A model generated the notes under the pieces. It did not search any database, had not been told where the DNA came from, and saw only the letters and a list, made by a program, of their open reading frames with translations. From Desulfobacterales bacterium (GTDB lineage: Bacteria; Desulfobacterota; Desulfobacteria; Desulfobacterales; JAHDSC01): 64,000 nucleotides of DNA. Below, in pieces: positions 37,530 through 45,183 of this stretch; the stretch's first letter is position 1; every line of letters starts with the position of its first letter. Where the stretch lies: contig JAHDSC010000032.1 of NCBI GenBank assembly GCA_018432925.1, forward strand, positions 1-64,000, written 5' to 3'. The position numbers and the translations under genes were made by a program.

Positions 37530-38225
37530 ATGATTTTCGGCGGCTTGCAAAAAAATTCGCTGATTGATTATCCCGGAAAGCTCAGTTGCGTGCTCTTTAT
37601 TTCAGGCTGCAATTTTTATTGCCCTTACTGTCACAATCCGGATCTTGTAAAAGGGACCCCCACCGCCCCGCTTTCGGAAAAAAGTTTCTTTGACTTTATT
37701 CAAAAGCGAAAAGGATTTTTGGACGCAGTGGTTATTTCAGGGGGTGAACCCACCCTTTATAAAGAACTTTTTCCCCTTTGCCGAAAAATCAAACAAGCGG
37801 GATACCCGGTAAAGCTGGACACCAATGGAAGCCGACCGGAGATCATTGAAACGCTCATCGGCGAAAATCTTATCGACTGCATCGCCATGGACATAAAAAC
37901 CGAGCCTACCCGCTATCCAACCTGGATTCAAACGAATTGCAATCCTGCAACCATCCTTTCCAGCATCCGGATCATCATGGAATCGGGTATGGATCATGAA
38001 TTCAGGACAACCTGCATAAAACCCCTTGTCGATGAACAGGTAATCGAAAGCGTTTCCCGGCTCATAAAAGGGGCGATGCGGTATGCATTACAAAAATTTC
38101 GAAACCTTTCGGAAGTTCTCCGGCCTGAATTTTTCCTGGAAAATGCTTTCCTTATCGACGATGACGAACTTCTGTATCTGAAATCCATTGCCGAATCGTG
38201 GGTCGAAAAATGCATCGTCCGATGA
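37530..38225 (+). CDS. nrdG: Anaerobic ribonucleotide reductase activating protein (radical SAM)
   Basis: A 231-residue radical-SAM enzyme. The iron-sulfur ligands are Cys27, Cys31 and Cys34 (CNFYCPYC), followed by the glycine-rich SAM motif VISGGEPTLY. The N-terminus IFGGLQKNSLIDYPGK is typical of the NrdG form found beside class III reductases. It generates the glycyl radical on NrdD. AAGGA precedes the ATG. Confidence 0.93.
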   Translation: MIFGGLQKNSLIDYPGKLSCVLFISGCNFYCPYCHNPDLVKGTPTAPLSEKSFFDFIQKRKGFLDAVVISGGEPTLYKELFPLCRKIKQAGYPVKLDTNGSRPEIIETLIGENLIDCIAMDIKTEPTRYPTWIQTNCNPATILSSIRIIMESGMDHEFRTTCIKPLVDEQVIESVSRLIKGAMRYALQKFRNLSEVLRPEFFLENAFLIDDDELLYLKSIAESWVEKCIVR

Positions 38226-38299
38226 TCGGCATGGGAGCGACTCACCGAAAACAGGGAATCCTGCCGGACTTAATCGCCGGTTAATGGGAGAAACCGGAT

Positions 38300-38632
38300 T
38301 TGCAAACCCTCCTGAAATTGGCAATCAGCGTTCTCATCATCCTTTTCTGTGCGCAGGTTGGAAAGAGATTCCCGTCGCTGGCCGGCCTGGTAGCCACCAT
38401 GCCCCTGACCGGGTTGATCGTTTTGATATGGCTGTATTGCGATAATCCCGGAGATTACGAATTGATGGCCGACTATACCAAAGGCGCTTTCTGGGGTATT
38501 CTGCCCACCATTTTATTTTTCCTGGTTGCCTTTATCTGTTTCAAGAAAAATCTGGGGCTTCCGGTCGTCCTGCTGTTCAGCTTCTCTGTCTGGCTGATCG
38601 GCGCCTTTTTTCATCAATGGTTTCTCAGGTGA
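38300..38632 (+). CDS. DUF3147-like membrane protein
   Basis: A 110-residue hydrophobic protein with four likely transmembrane segments; the stretch SLAGLVATMPLTGLIVLIWLY and the following DNPGDY resemble DUF3147 proteins of unknown function. Start is TTG at 38300 with GGGAG nine bases upstream; no ATG is available before the first membrane segment. It follows nrdG in the same direction. Confidence 0.75.
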   Translation: MQTLLKLAISVLIILFCAQVGKRFPSLAGLVATMPLTGLIVLIWLYCDNPGDYELMADYTKGAFWGILPTILFFLVAFICFKKNLGLPVVLLFSFSVWLIGAFFHQWFLR

Positions 38633-38685
38633 TGGAACATGAAAAACGAAAAGCCCACCGAGAGCGTTTCATTCCCTGAACAGCG

Positions 38686-38850
38686 TCAGAAATCACAATT
38701 TCCGATTTCATATTCCGTTTCTTCGGATCCGCTTTCATAATTCATTTTCTTGTGACAGACGGGGCAATAAAAATAATTGGGATAAGGATCTCTTCCGCAT
38801 TTTTTGCATGCTCTTCCGGAAACACCTTTTTTATTTTTATGTTTTTTCAA
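38686..38850 (-). CDS. 54-residue zinc-ribbon protein, copy 1
   Basis: A short ORF starting at TTG (38850) with GGAAG seven bases upstream. It reads basic N-terminus, then CKKCGRDPYPNYFYCPVCHKK, a CxxC-x11-CxxC zinc ribbon, then an acidic tail (ESGSEETEYE). It has the same length as, and is closely similar to, the ORF at 39153-39317. That two copies keep the ribbon while their flanks differ supports real coding. Function is unknown. The neighbour upstream is a RimK-like ATP-grasp enzyme. Confidence 0.7.
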   Translation of the reverse strand: MKKHKNKKGVSGRACKKCGRDPYPNYFYCPVCHKKMNYESGSEETEYEIGNCDF

Positions 38851-39063
38851 TTGATTGCTTCCATTTTTGTCAGGGTATTTTTCTTACAAGATAATATCTT
38901 TTTTTTATTATGCAACCGGCAGGCGCTCAGGAATTAACCTGCGATTCTTGCCTGAATCGTTCCCGTGTCTCCTTCGAATAAAACGGCCGGGGCGGCGGAT
39001 CGAGTTGCAGTCTGAAACAACGACGGGGTTTCCGGAAAAAACATAAGATGAAACAATAATTCA

Positions 39064-39116
39064 TTGAACCGCGGCAGAAAGCGCGTTCCCTTCAGCTTGC
39101 CGCGGGGAATCTTCAA
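39064..39116 (-). repeat. REP-like palindromic repeat, copy C
   Basis: On the minus strand it opens TTGAAGA and closes GCGGTTCAA, with the core CCCCGCGGCAAGC. It matches copies at 45132-45183 and 61401-61454 over most of its length. Located between the two zinc-ribbon genes. Confidence 0.75.
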
Positions 39117-39152
39117 TTATATCGATCGAATGATAAAGGAATGGAAAATATT

Positions 39153-39317
39153 TTACTCCCACTCCTCATACCCGGTCTCTTCGGAATCACTTTCGGCCGA
39201 ATGGATTTTTTTATGGCACGCGGGACAATAGAAATAGTTCGGATAAGGGTCTCTTCCGCATTTCCTGCATACTCTGCCGGAGGCAGTTTTTTTCTTTTTA
39301 ACTTTTTCCGAATTCAT
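39153..39317 (-). CDS. 54-residue zinc-ribbon protein, copy 2
   Basis: From ATG 39317 (MNSEKVKKKK) the ORF gives 54 residues: a lysine-rich start, CRKCGRDPYPNYFYCPACHKK (zinc ribbon), and an acidic tail ESDSEETGYEEWE. GGAAA-CGGAG precedes the ATG. The frame stays open to 39569 but those residues look non-coding. It is a paralogue of the ORF at 38686-38850. It lies 289 bases after the ATP-grasp gene on the same strand. Function unknown. Confidence 0.72.
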   Translation of the reverse strand: MNSEKVKKKKTASGRVCRKCGRDPYPNYFYCPACHKKIHSAESDSEETGYEEWE

Positions 39318-39605
39318 CTCCGTTTCCGGAATTTCGTCATTTCCGAACCCACCGACATTGTTCGTCCACTGCACATTCGCATTCCGGTATTCAGCGTCAC
39401 TGCAACACGCGGAAGAGGCCGGATTCGAAGATGGTTCCAGCTGTTGTCTACTTGCCCTGCATTTTCTTGTTTTAATCTGTCTTATCGCCACCTTGAACCC
39501 TTCGGTTTTTTCATGATTTGTTTCATAAGCAAAAAAGTCCCCGCAAGTTCTTCGGAACATACCCTTCAATCACCGAACGAGAATCGAAAAAAGCCTTCTC
39601 CCACG

Positions 39606-40415
39606 TCAACCTGCCAGGGATAATATCGGTTTTTCAGGATCATGCGACGGTTCGCTTAATTTCAACAGATAATCATAAATCACCTCTCCGGGAATAATCC
39701 GCCGCTCCTTGAGACCGCGAAGCCCGAAAAAGGGATTAAACTCAAAAAAATAATATCCATCCTCGGTTTCCGCCAAGTCGAATCCCGCGTGATTGATATT
39801 TAGGTTACCGGAGATCCGTTCCACCATGGAAACCGCTTCGGGAGGCACTCCCGTAAAAGAAATCCGACCGCCACGGGCTACATTGGAATAAAATCCTCCC
39901 TCGGGGATTTCTCTCCAGTAAGCAGCGACCGCCTTTGCGCCAATGACCACCACCCGCAAGTCCCGGTGAATCGGAAGATATTCCTGAACCAGCCAAACGG
40001 TGTTTTCATGGGCATAGGCAAACCACTCGCGCCGGGAATGGATTAAGATTACGCCGCGTCCAATCGAATTTCGCACCTCTTTCGCCACAAAAGGAAAATC
40101 AAACTCATCCATGACCTTTTGGATGTTCGATTCATCGCGGGCATAAATCCGGGTGCGAGGAACATTTTGAGGGCACACGGTCCAAAACACCCGTGTCATT
40201 TCCACTTTGTCATGGCCCAGATGATACGTGCTGATGCTCGGGAAAATCCGTTTCTTAAGGCCGTAAACCAAGGCGTTCACCTGCCAGAACTCAGGGAAAA
40301 GAATCCAGTCCGCCCCCCTGATTCGTTCTTTGCAGCGGAAAATCTCCTCGGGTTTGACATACACCGTGCCGGGAATCCCAAGTGAACGGAAAGGATTGAA
40401 AGAAACCAGTTGCAT
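39606..40415 (-). CDS. RimK-like ATP-grasp ligase
   Basis: About 269 residues from ATG 40415 (MQLVSFNPF), which has AAGGAT six bases upstream; the frame extends to 40493 without a better site. The ATP-grasp fold shows FPFVAKEVRNSIGRGV (nucleotide-binding strands and glycine loop), VQEYLPIHRDLRVVVIG and the metal-binding end FEFNPFFGLRG, in the order seen in RimK. Such enzymes ligate amino acids, often glutamate, to carboxyl groups of proteins or peptides. The N-terminal 90 residues are not recognised. Two acidic-tailed zinc-ribbon proteins follow on the same strand and are candidate partners (inference). Confidence 0.82.
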   Translation of the reverse strand: MQLVSFNPFRSLGIPGTVYVKPEEIFRCKERIRGADWILFPEFWQVNALVYGLKKRIFPSISTYHLGHDKVEMTRVFWTVCPQNVPRTRIYARDESNIQKVMDEFDFPFVAKEVRNSIGRGVILIHSRREWFAYAHENTVWLVQEYLPIHRDLRVVVIGAKAVAAYWREIPEGGFYSNVARGGRISFTGVPPEAVSMVERISGNLNINHAGFDLAETEDGYYFFEFNPFFGLRGLKERRIIPGEVIYDYLLKLSEPSHDPEKPILSLAG

Positions 40416-40951
40416 AATGAATCCTTGCTCGATGGACCGAACCGGATCTGTATTTTTTTTAATATTTTTCGGAATAATAATACATTTTTCCAATAAAGCA
40501 ATAAGTATGTTACAAAACCCAACTCTCTGATTTTAAAATGTATAAGTTTCAACGGATGCTTCAGGCAGATTTCCGGAGGATGTCTTGCAGGGATTGTTTT
40601 TTTGTTTTTCTATCGAAAATTATTTGAACGGAAACTCGCGGACAGGTCCTCTGGTTTATTGAGAGTATTCGCCGGATGAAATTCGGTTTTTCCCCGGGGT
40701 ACGAGACCGAATAATATGGATCGGAGAAAGCAATTACGAAAACCGCTCATAAACTTTTTCCCGCCGTTACCGATATGTTGAAAAATGAGGCGGCGTATAC
40801 GTATAAAGGTTATGGATCAGATGACGAAACGGTTGAGCGCATCAAACCGGCGACATTGACTTTACGAAATGCAATGGAAATTTTTAAAAACATTTCGATG
40901 GATAGCGAACGAATTTCCGTTTGTCCTTTTTTTGCACCGATGGGAAAATCG
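40416..40951. other. Intergenic region between the ATP-grasp gene and the sensor kinase
   Basis: AT-rich upstream region of the ATP-grasp gene. A plus-strand ORF (40775-41116) exists but its second half is antisense to the kinase and it has no ribosome site. I see no supported gene, RNA or clear terminator here. Confidence 0.4.
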
Positions 40952-43900
40952 TCAAAATTCAACCGGCGTCGCATCGGATTCGTTTCCTTTTTCCCTGTAA
41001 GGAACCTCCACAGAAATTTTGGTACCTTTCCCCGGAACGGATTGTATTCGGAAGTTGCCGCTGAGGAGACTGGCCCTCTCTTTCATGCTCCGAAGCCCCA
41101 TCCGTTTCTCATTTAACGCATCGGCCATCCGATTTTTCTGATCAAAGCCATTGCCGTCATCTTCTATTCGAAGGATGATATTCGGAAAGGATGCAACCAG
41201 CCGGATTCTCACATTCGCCGCATCCGCATGCCTGCAAACATTATTCAGCGCTTCCTGAATGATACGGTACAGGTTGATTTCGGTATCGAAATCAAGCCTC
41301 ACATCCTTCAGGCCGGCGGAAAAAAAATCAACCTCCAGACCGGCTTTTTTTGAAAAATCGTCACAATACTGATGAACGGTCTGAACGAGTCCCAGCTGAT
41401 TCAACATGTCGGGATGAAGATCATAGGACAGATCCCGAACAACCCGGATAATTTGCTGAAGTACCCTGGAAAATTCCGCAACACGCTTTTCGACATCATA
41501 AGAAACGGCTGTTTCCTTATCAAAAAGGGTTTCACATCCGATTCTCAGCATGGAAAGGTCCTGGGCCACGCTGTCGTGCAGGTAACGGGAAATTTCCCGG
41601 CGTTCCTCTTCCTGGGCGGTTATGAGTCTCTGGGTCAAGGCGTGAATATGTTTTTCGGCCCATTTGCGGTCGGAAATATCCTGGTAATGAGCCAGGTATC
41701 CCGTGAAAGCGCCTTTCTTTTTTCCGACAATGGGTGTGATCAGCACATCCAGATCCATTTTTCCGGATTTGGCTGTTTGGTACAAATTAAGCGGCTTGAG
41801 CTGATCAAAATCGTAAACTTCTTCAAACCGAATCGATTGCCCGGCACGCAGTCTTTCTTTCATGTGATCCGGAATATTCGGATGATTAAAGATCGTACAG
41901 CCTTTCATTTGCTCCGGCCCGGGTGTGCCGAAAAGCTCCAGGTCGGCTTTGTTTGCGTCGATCAGCCGGTCTTCCGAATCGTACAGTTCGATACCGATCG
42001 GCGATTCTTCAAAAATGGTTCTGAATTTTTCCTCGCTGGCCTGAAGGGCCTTCTCGGCAAGCCTCTGTTCCGTGATATCCCGGGTGATCTGTATGAAGTT
42101 TTCAACCTCTCCGGATTCGTTTTTCAGCGGAACGCTGTAACAATCCAGGTAACTTTTCTCCTTTTCCCCCCGCAACCGGTCATAGCACAGGATCGCCCTT
42201 TCGATTTTACCGGTTTCTTTGGCCTTTATGGTCGGGCACCCGTTACAGGGCGTGGCTCGGCCGACAAAAAATTCATAGCATGTCCGGCCGATGAGATCTT
42301 CAGGGATCATATCCAGTCCCTTGGCGGTTGTTTTATTCGCCCAAAGAATTTTCATGTCTTTATCGGAGTAACGAATCCTGTCGATGGATGCGTCAAGGAT
42401 TGCCTGTTTCTGGGCTTGACTTTTCCGGAGGGCTTCTTCCGTCAGTCGGCGGGCGCTGATGTCACGAATCGATTCGATGGCACCGACGACTTTTCCTTCC
42501 TGATCACATATCGGGCTGGCCTTTATCCACAGGAACAATTTTTGATTATTAAAAGCGATCGACTCGGCCGTTTCGGCGGTCAGGCCGCTCTTTTCTTCCG
42601 TAAAAAGACTGTATTCTTCTTTATTGATTTTTATGTCGGGCCTCAGCACCAGATCAATCAGTCCGGGGATTCTTTCGCCATGGAACGGGAGTGAGTATTC
42701 ATAGTTTCCTTTGCCCAGCATATCTTCTGCTTTTACACCGGACATCTCTTCCATTGCCGGGTTCCAGGCAACGATCCTGCCTTCGAGATCGACGGCGAAA
42801 ACGGCATCCGGAAGAGAATGAATGATTTCCGACAGTCTTTGTCTGGACTCGATAAGCGCCTTCTCGGCCCGGATACGCTCGGTAACATCCTCACCGGCTC
42901 CGTAGGAATGCCATCCGTGAATCGGAAATGTTTCCGATACGTTGGACCAGCGGATGGTCTTCATGCCGCCGTCCTTGCAGGTAATCTCCCATTCCCAGTG
43001 ATGGAAATCGGAGCCTCGCTCCAGCCGTTCCGCCATCATCCGCCCGCGATAGGCATCATCCGGGCATAAAAGCTTCCAGGCCTTCGGGTTGTCGATTATT
43101 TCATCCGCACGATATCCGGTCACCCTTTCACATTCCTTGTTCCATGCGACGATGTTGCGATCTGCGTCCAAGGCATTCATCATCACCGGCATGTTCTGAA
43201 CCAAGGAATATAGCCGCTCCCGGCTTTTCCTCAGATCCTCTTCCATCTTTTTCTGCCGGATGATGTCCAGGCGCGCGTTGATGAAAAGAAACAGAACGGA
43301 AAATCCGATGAACAGACATAATACCGAAATGATGTACCCGCTATTTTCGATGAGTGCGGTCGATCGGTTTTTAAGAACCCACTGGATGTTTCCCAGGTAA
43401 AAAATATTCCAACCGGGGCAATAATCCACATTTCGTCTTCGAATCAGATACTGAGTACCGGATGGATCCACCGCAAAATTGCCGTCGATGATTTCCAGGC
43501 CGGTCCAATTCCGGGATTCTTTCATTAATGGATATTTATTACCGGTTGCGGCGATCTCCCCGGAAGAAGGCTTCCACAAGAAATGATAGAGCCAGCTTGT
43601 ATGATTGGAAGCAAATACAATCCCATCTGAATCCGTAAGTAACCAGATCGCGTCATCGTCAAGAAAGTAATTTTTTTCAAAAATATCGACCGTGGCTTTA
43701 ACGACCGCGCAACCGATCACAGAGTCCGGACTTTTCCCATATATCGGATGGCTGTAATATATCCCCCTTTCTTTTGATGTTACCCCTAAGCCCATAAAAA
43801 GCCCGGGGATACCTTGAAGCGCCTGCTGGAAATAGGGACGAAACGCGTAGTTCTTCCCAATAAAACTGTTTGGTTCCCGGCGATTGGAAGAGGCGATGGT

Positions 43901-44233
43901 ATTTCCGTGAACGTCTATCAGATAACAGACGCCGACATCCAAAGAATCACGGAAATGATCCAAAACGGAATTCGCCTGCGCCAGATTGGGTTCATCCGGA
44001 ATTTCGAGCGCTTCCCGCAATTCATTCAACCCCGCCAGCGCCTTTACGGTTTTGACGTTCCCGGAAATAAAGGAAGAAATACAGTCTTCAATGCTCAGCG
44101 CATCCAATGAAATACGCCTCTCGGCTGCATTGAGCATGGATTTTTTCAGGAATGCGTGGTAAAGATATCCTCCGGAAAATGCGGATATCAGGGTGAACAA
44201 AGACAAGACGACGAGAGTCGTTCGAAGTTTCAT
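40952..44233 (-). CDS. Multi-PAS sensor histidine kinase (HisKA_3/NarX type)
   Basis: A 1093-residue membrane kinase. Transmembrane helices at about 7-28 and 298-319 enclose a periplasmic double-Cache-like domain. Four PAS domains follow (about 340-455, 465-595, 605-725, 730-860). The third carries CNGCP (residues 663-667), a cysteine pattern seen in PAS domains of anaerobes. The kinase core is HisKA_3 type with His886 (REISRYLHDSVAQDL) and an HATPase domain (NNVCRHADA, EDDGNGF). There is no receiver; HisKA_3 kinases normally signal to NarL/LuxR-type regulators, but none is adjacent. It is an orphan kinase with an unknown signal. Confidence 0.9.
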   Translation of the reverse strand: MKLRTTLVVLSLFTLISAFSGGYLYHAFLKKSMLNAAERRISLDALSIEDCISSFISGNVKTVKALAGLNELREALEIPDEPNLAQANSVLDHFRDSLDVGVCYLIDVHGNTIASSNRREPNSFIGKNYAFRPYFQQALQGIPGLFMGLGVTSKERGIYYSHPIYGKSPDSVIGCAVVKATVDIFEKNYFLDDDAIWLLTDSDGIVFASNHTSWLYHFLWKPSSGEIAATGNKYPLMKESRNWTGLEIIDGNFAVDPSGTQYLIRRRNVDYCPGWNIFYLGNIQWVLKNRSTALIENSGYIISVLCLFIGFSVLFLFINARLDIIRQKKMEEDLRKSRERLYSLVQNMPVMMNALDADRNIVAWNKECERVTGYRADEIIDNPKAWKLLCPDDAYRGRMMAERLERGSDFHHWEWEITCKDGGMKTIRWSNVSETFPIHGWHSYGAGEDVTERIRAEKALIESRQRLSEIIHSLPDAVFAVDLEGRIVAWNPAMEEMSGVKAEDMLGKGNYEYSLPFHGERIPGLIDLVLRPDIKINKEEYSLFTEEKSGLTAETAESIAFNNQKLFLWIKASPICDQEGKVVGAIESIRDISARRLTEEALRKSQAQKQAILDASIDRIRYSDKDMKILWANKTTAKGLDMIPEDLIGRTCYEFFVGRATPCNGCPTIKAKETGKIERAILCYDRLRGEKEKSYLDCYSVPLKNESGEVENFIQITRDITEQRLAEKALQASEEKFRTIFEESPIGIELYDSEDRLIDANKADLELFGTPGPEQMKGCTIFNHPNIPDHMKERLRAGQSIRFEEVYDFDQLKPLNLYQTAKSGKMDLDVLITPIVGKKKGAFTGYLAHYQDISDRKWAEKHIHALTQRLITAQEEERREISRYLHDSVAQDLSMLRIGCETLFDKETAVSYDVEKRVAEFSRVLQQIIRVVRDLSYDLHPDMLNQLGLVQTVHQYCDDFSKKAGLEVDFFSAGLKDVRLDFDTEINLYRIIQEALNNVCRHADAANVRIRLVASFPNIILRIEDDGNGFDQKNRMADALNEKRMGLRSMKERASLLSGNFRIQSVPGKGTKISVEVPYREKGNESDATPVEF

Positions 44234-44462
44234 TTTGCGATTTCCTTATCCCGGTGAGAAAATCATATGGCATGCCCCCACGATTTCCAAACGCATACGG
44301 TGCGTTTCCCGTTTCTTTCCGTGGACTTGCCTGAATTTTGAATATCAGAGAAAATTTTCTTTACCCATTTTTCTAAAAATCGCTTCTCAGGATTGCCTTT
44401 TAATTGACTCCGGATGTTAGGCAAACCTGACGGCATTTGAGAGCTTTGAAAGGAAGCAGGCA

Positions 44463-45032
44463 ATGATGGATTTTTTAGAGCTTCTGGTAAAAAGACGATC
44501 CATCCGGGGTTTTCTGGAAAAGGCGGTCCCCCCGGATACGATCATGGAAATCATTAAGGATAGCTGTCTTGCTCCCAGCGCCGGTAATGATCAACCCTGG
44601 CGGTTTATCATTGTCGGCAACAAGGACTTGATGAAAAAACTTTCGGATGAAAGCAAGAAAAACCTGTTAGTGGATTTTGCCAAAAATCCGAGTTCTCCCA
44701 TGAAAAGGTATATGCAGATTCTGCAGGATCCGGCCTACAATGTGTTTTATAATGCACCCTGCCTCGTATTCATCGTGGAATCAACGGAACACCGGCCTCC
44801 ATATGTGGATTGTGCCCTTGCCGCCGGTTATTTCATGTTTTCCGCCACCGCGAGAGGTCTGGGAACCTGCTGGATCGGCCTGGGTGCGAATATCAGGGAA
44901 CCCGAACTCCTCAAAGAAATCGGCATACCGGAAGGCCATATCATTGTGGCCCCGATTATTGTCGGCTATCCCAAAAGCATCCCGACGGAGATTTATCGAA
45001 AAGATCCCCGGATTCTGAAAATCATCCCGTAA
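44463..45032 (+). CDS. Nitroreductase-family FMN enzyme
   Basis: A 189-residue flavin oxidoreductase of the nitroreductase superfamily. RRSIRGFLEKAVPPD (N-terminal FMN phosphate contacts), LAPSAGNDQPWRFIIV and the C-terminal GLGTCWIG are family hallmarks. Substrate is unknown; many anaerobes carry several such enzymes. Two adjacent ATG codons (44463 and 44466) follow AAGGAAG. It is divergent from the sensor kinase and convergent with the Lon-type protease. Confidence 0.9.
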   Translation: MMDFLELLVKRRSIRGFLEKAVPPDTIMEIIKDSCLAPSAGNDQPWRFIIVGNKDLMKKLSDESKKNLLVDFAKNPSSPMKRYMQILQDPAYNVFYNAPCLVFIVESTEHRPPYVDCALAAGYFMFSATARGLGTCWIGLGANIREPELLKEIGIPEGHIIVAPIIVGYPKSIPTEIYRKDPRILKIIP

Positions 45033-45131
45033 TCCGGTATCACGCCGGGGTCTGAGGAAAATGCTCCATTTCGTTCCGGTTCATGGAAAACTATCATTTG
45101 AACCCTTGGAATACATGGAGTGTTTCGATAA

Positions 45132-45183
45132 TTGAAGAACCCCGCGGCAAGCCGCGGGAAATGCGCTCCCTGTTGCGGTTCAA
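45132..45183 (+). repeat. REP-like palindromic repeat, copy A
   Basis: Inner perfect hairpin CCCGCGGC-AA-GCCGCGGG (45141-45158) inside weaker outer arms TTGAA...CGC and GCGGTTCAA. The right arm overlaps the stop codon of the Lon-type protease gene (45180-45182). Lies between convergent genes and may help stop transcription. Confidence 0.8.

Noticed and set aside
39318-39569. 84-residue N-terminal extension of zinc-ribbon copy 2
   Set aside because: The paralogue has no such extension, a usable ATG with a ribosome site exists at 39317, and the extension looks non-coding.
40775-41116. 113-codon plus-strand ORF upstream of the sensor kinase terminus
   Set aside because: No ribosome site, and its second half is antisense to the kinase; composition does not look coding.
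41372-42694. 440-codon plus-strand ORF
   Set aside because: Fully antisense to the multi-PAS kinase, with low-complexity composition and no recognisable motif; a shadow of the real gene.
45132-45183. tRNA-like segment (ends in GCGGTTCAA)
   Set aside because: The GGTTCAA resembles a T-loop, but there is no acceptor stem or anticodon arm and the same sequence recurs as a palindromic repeat.
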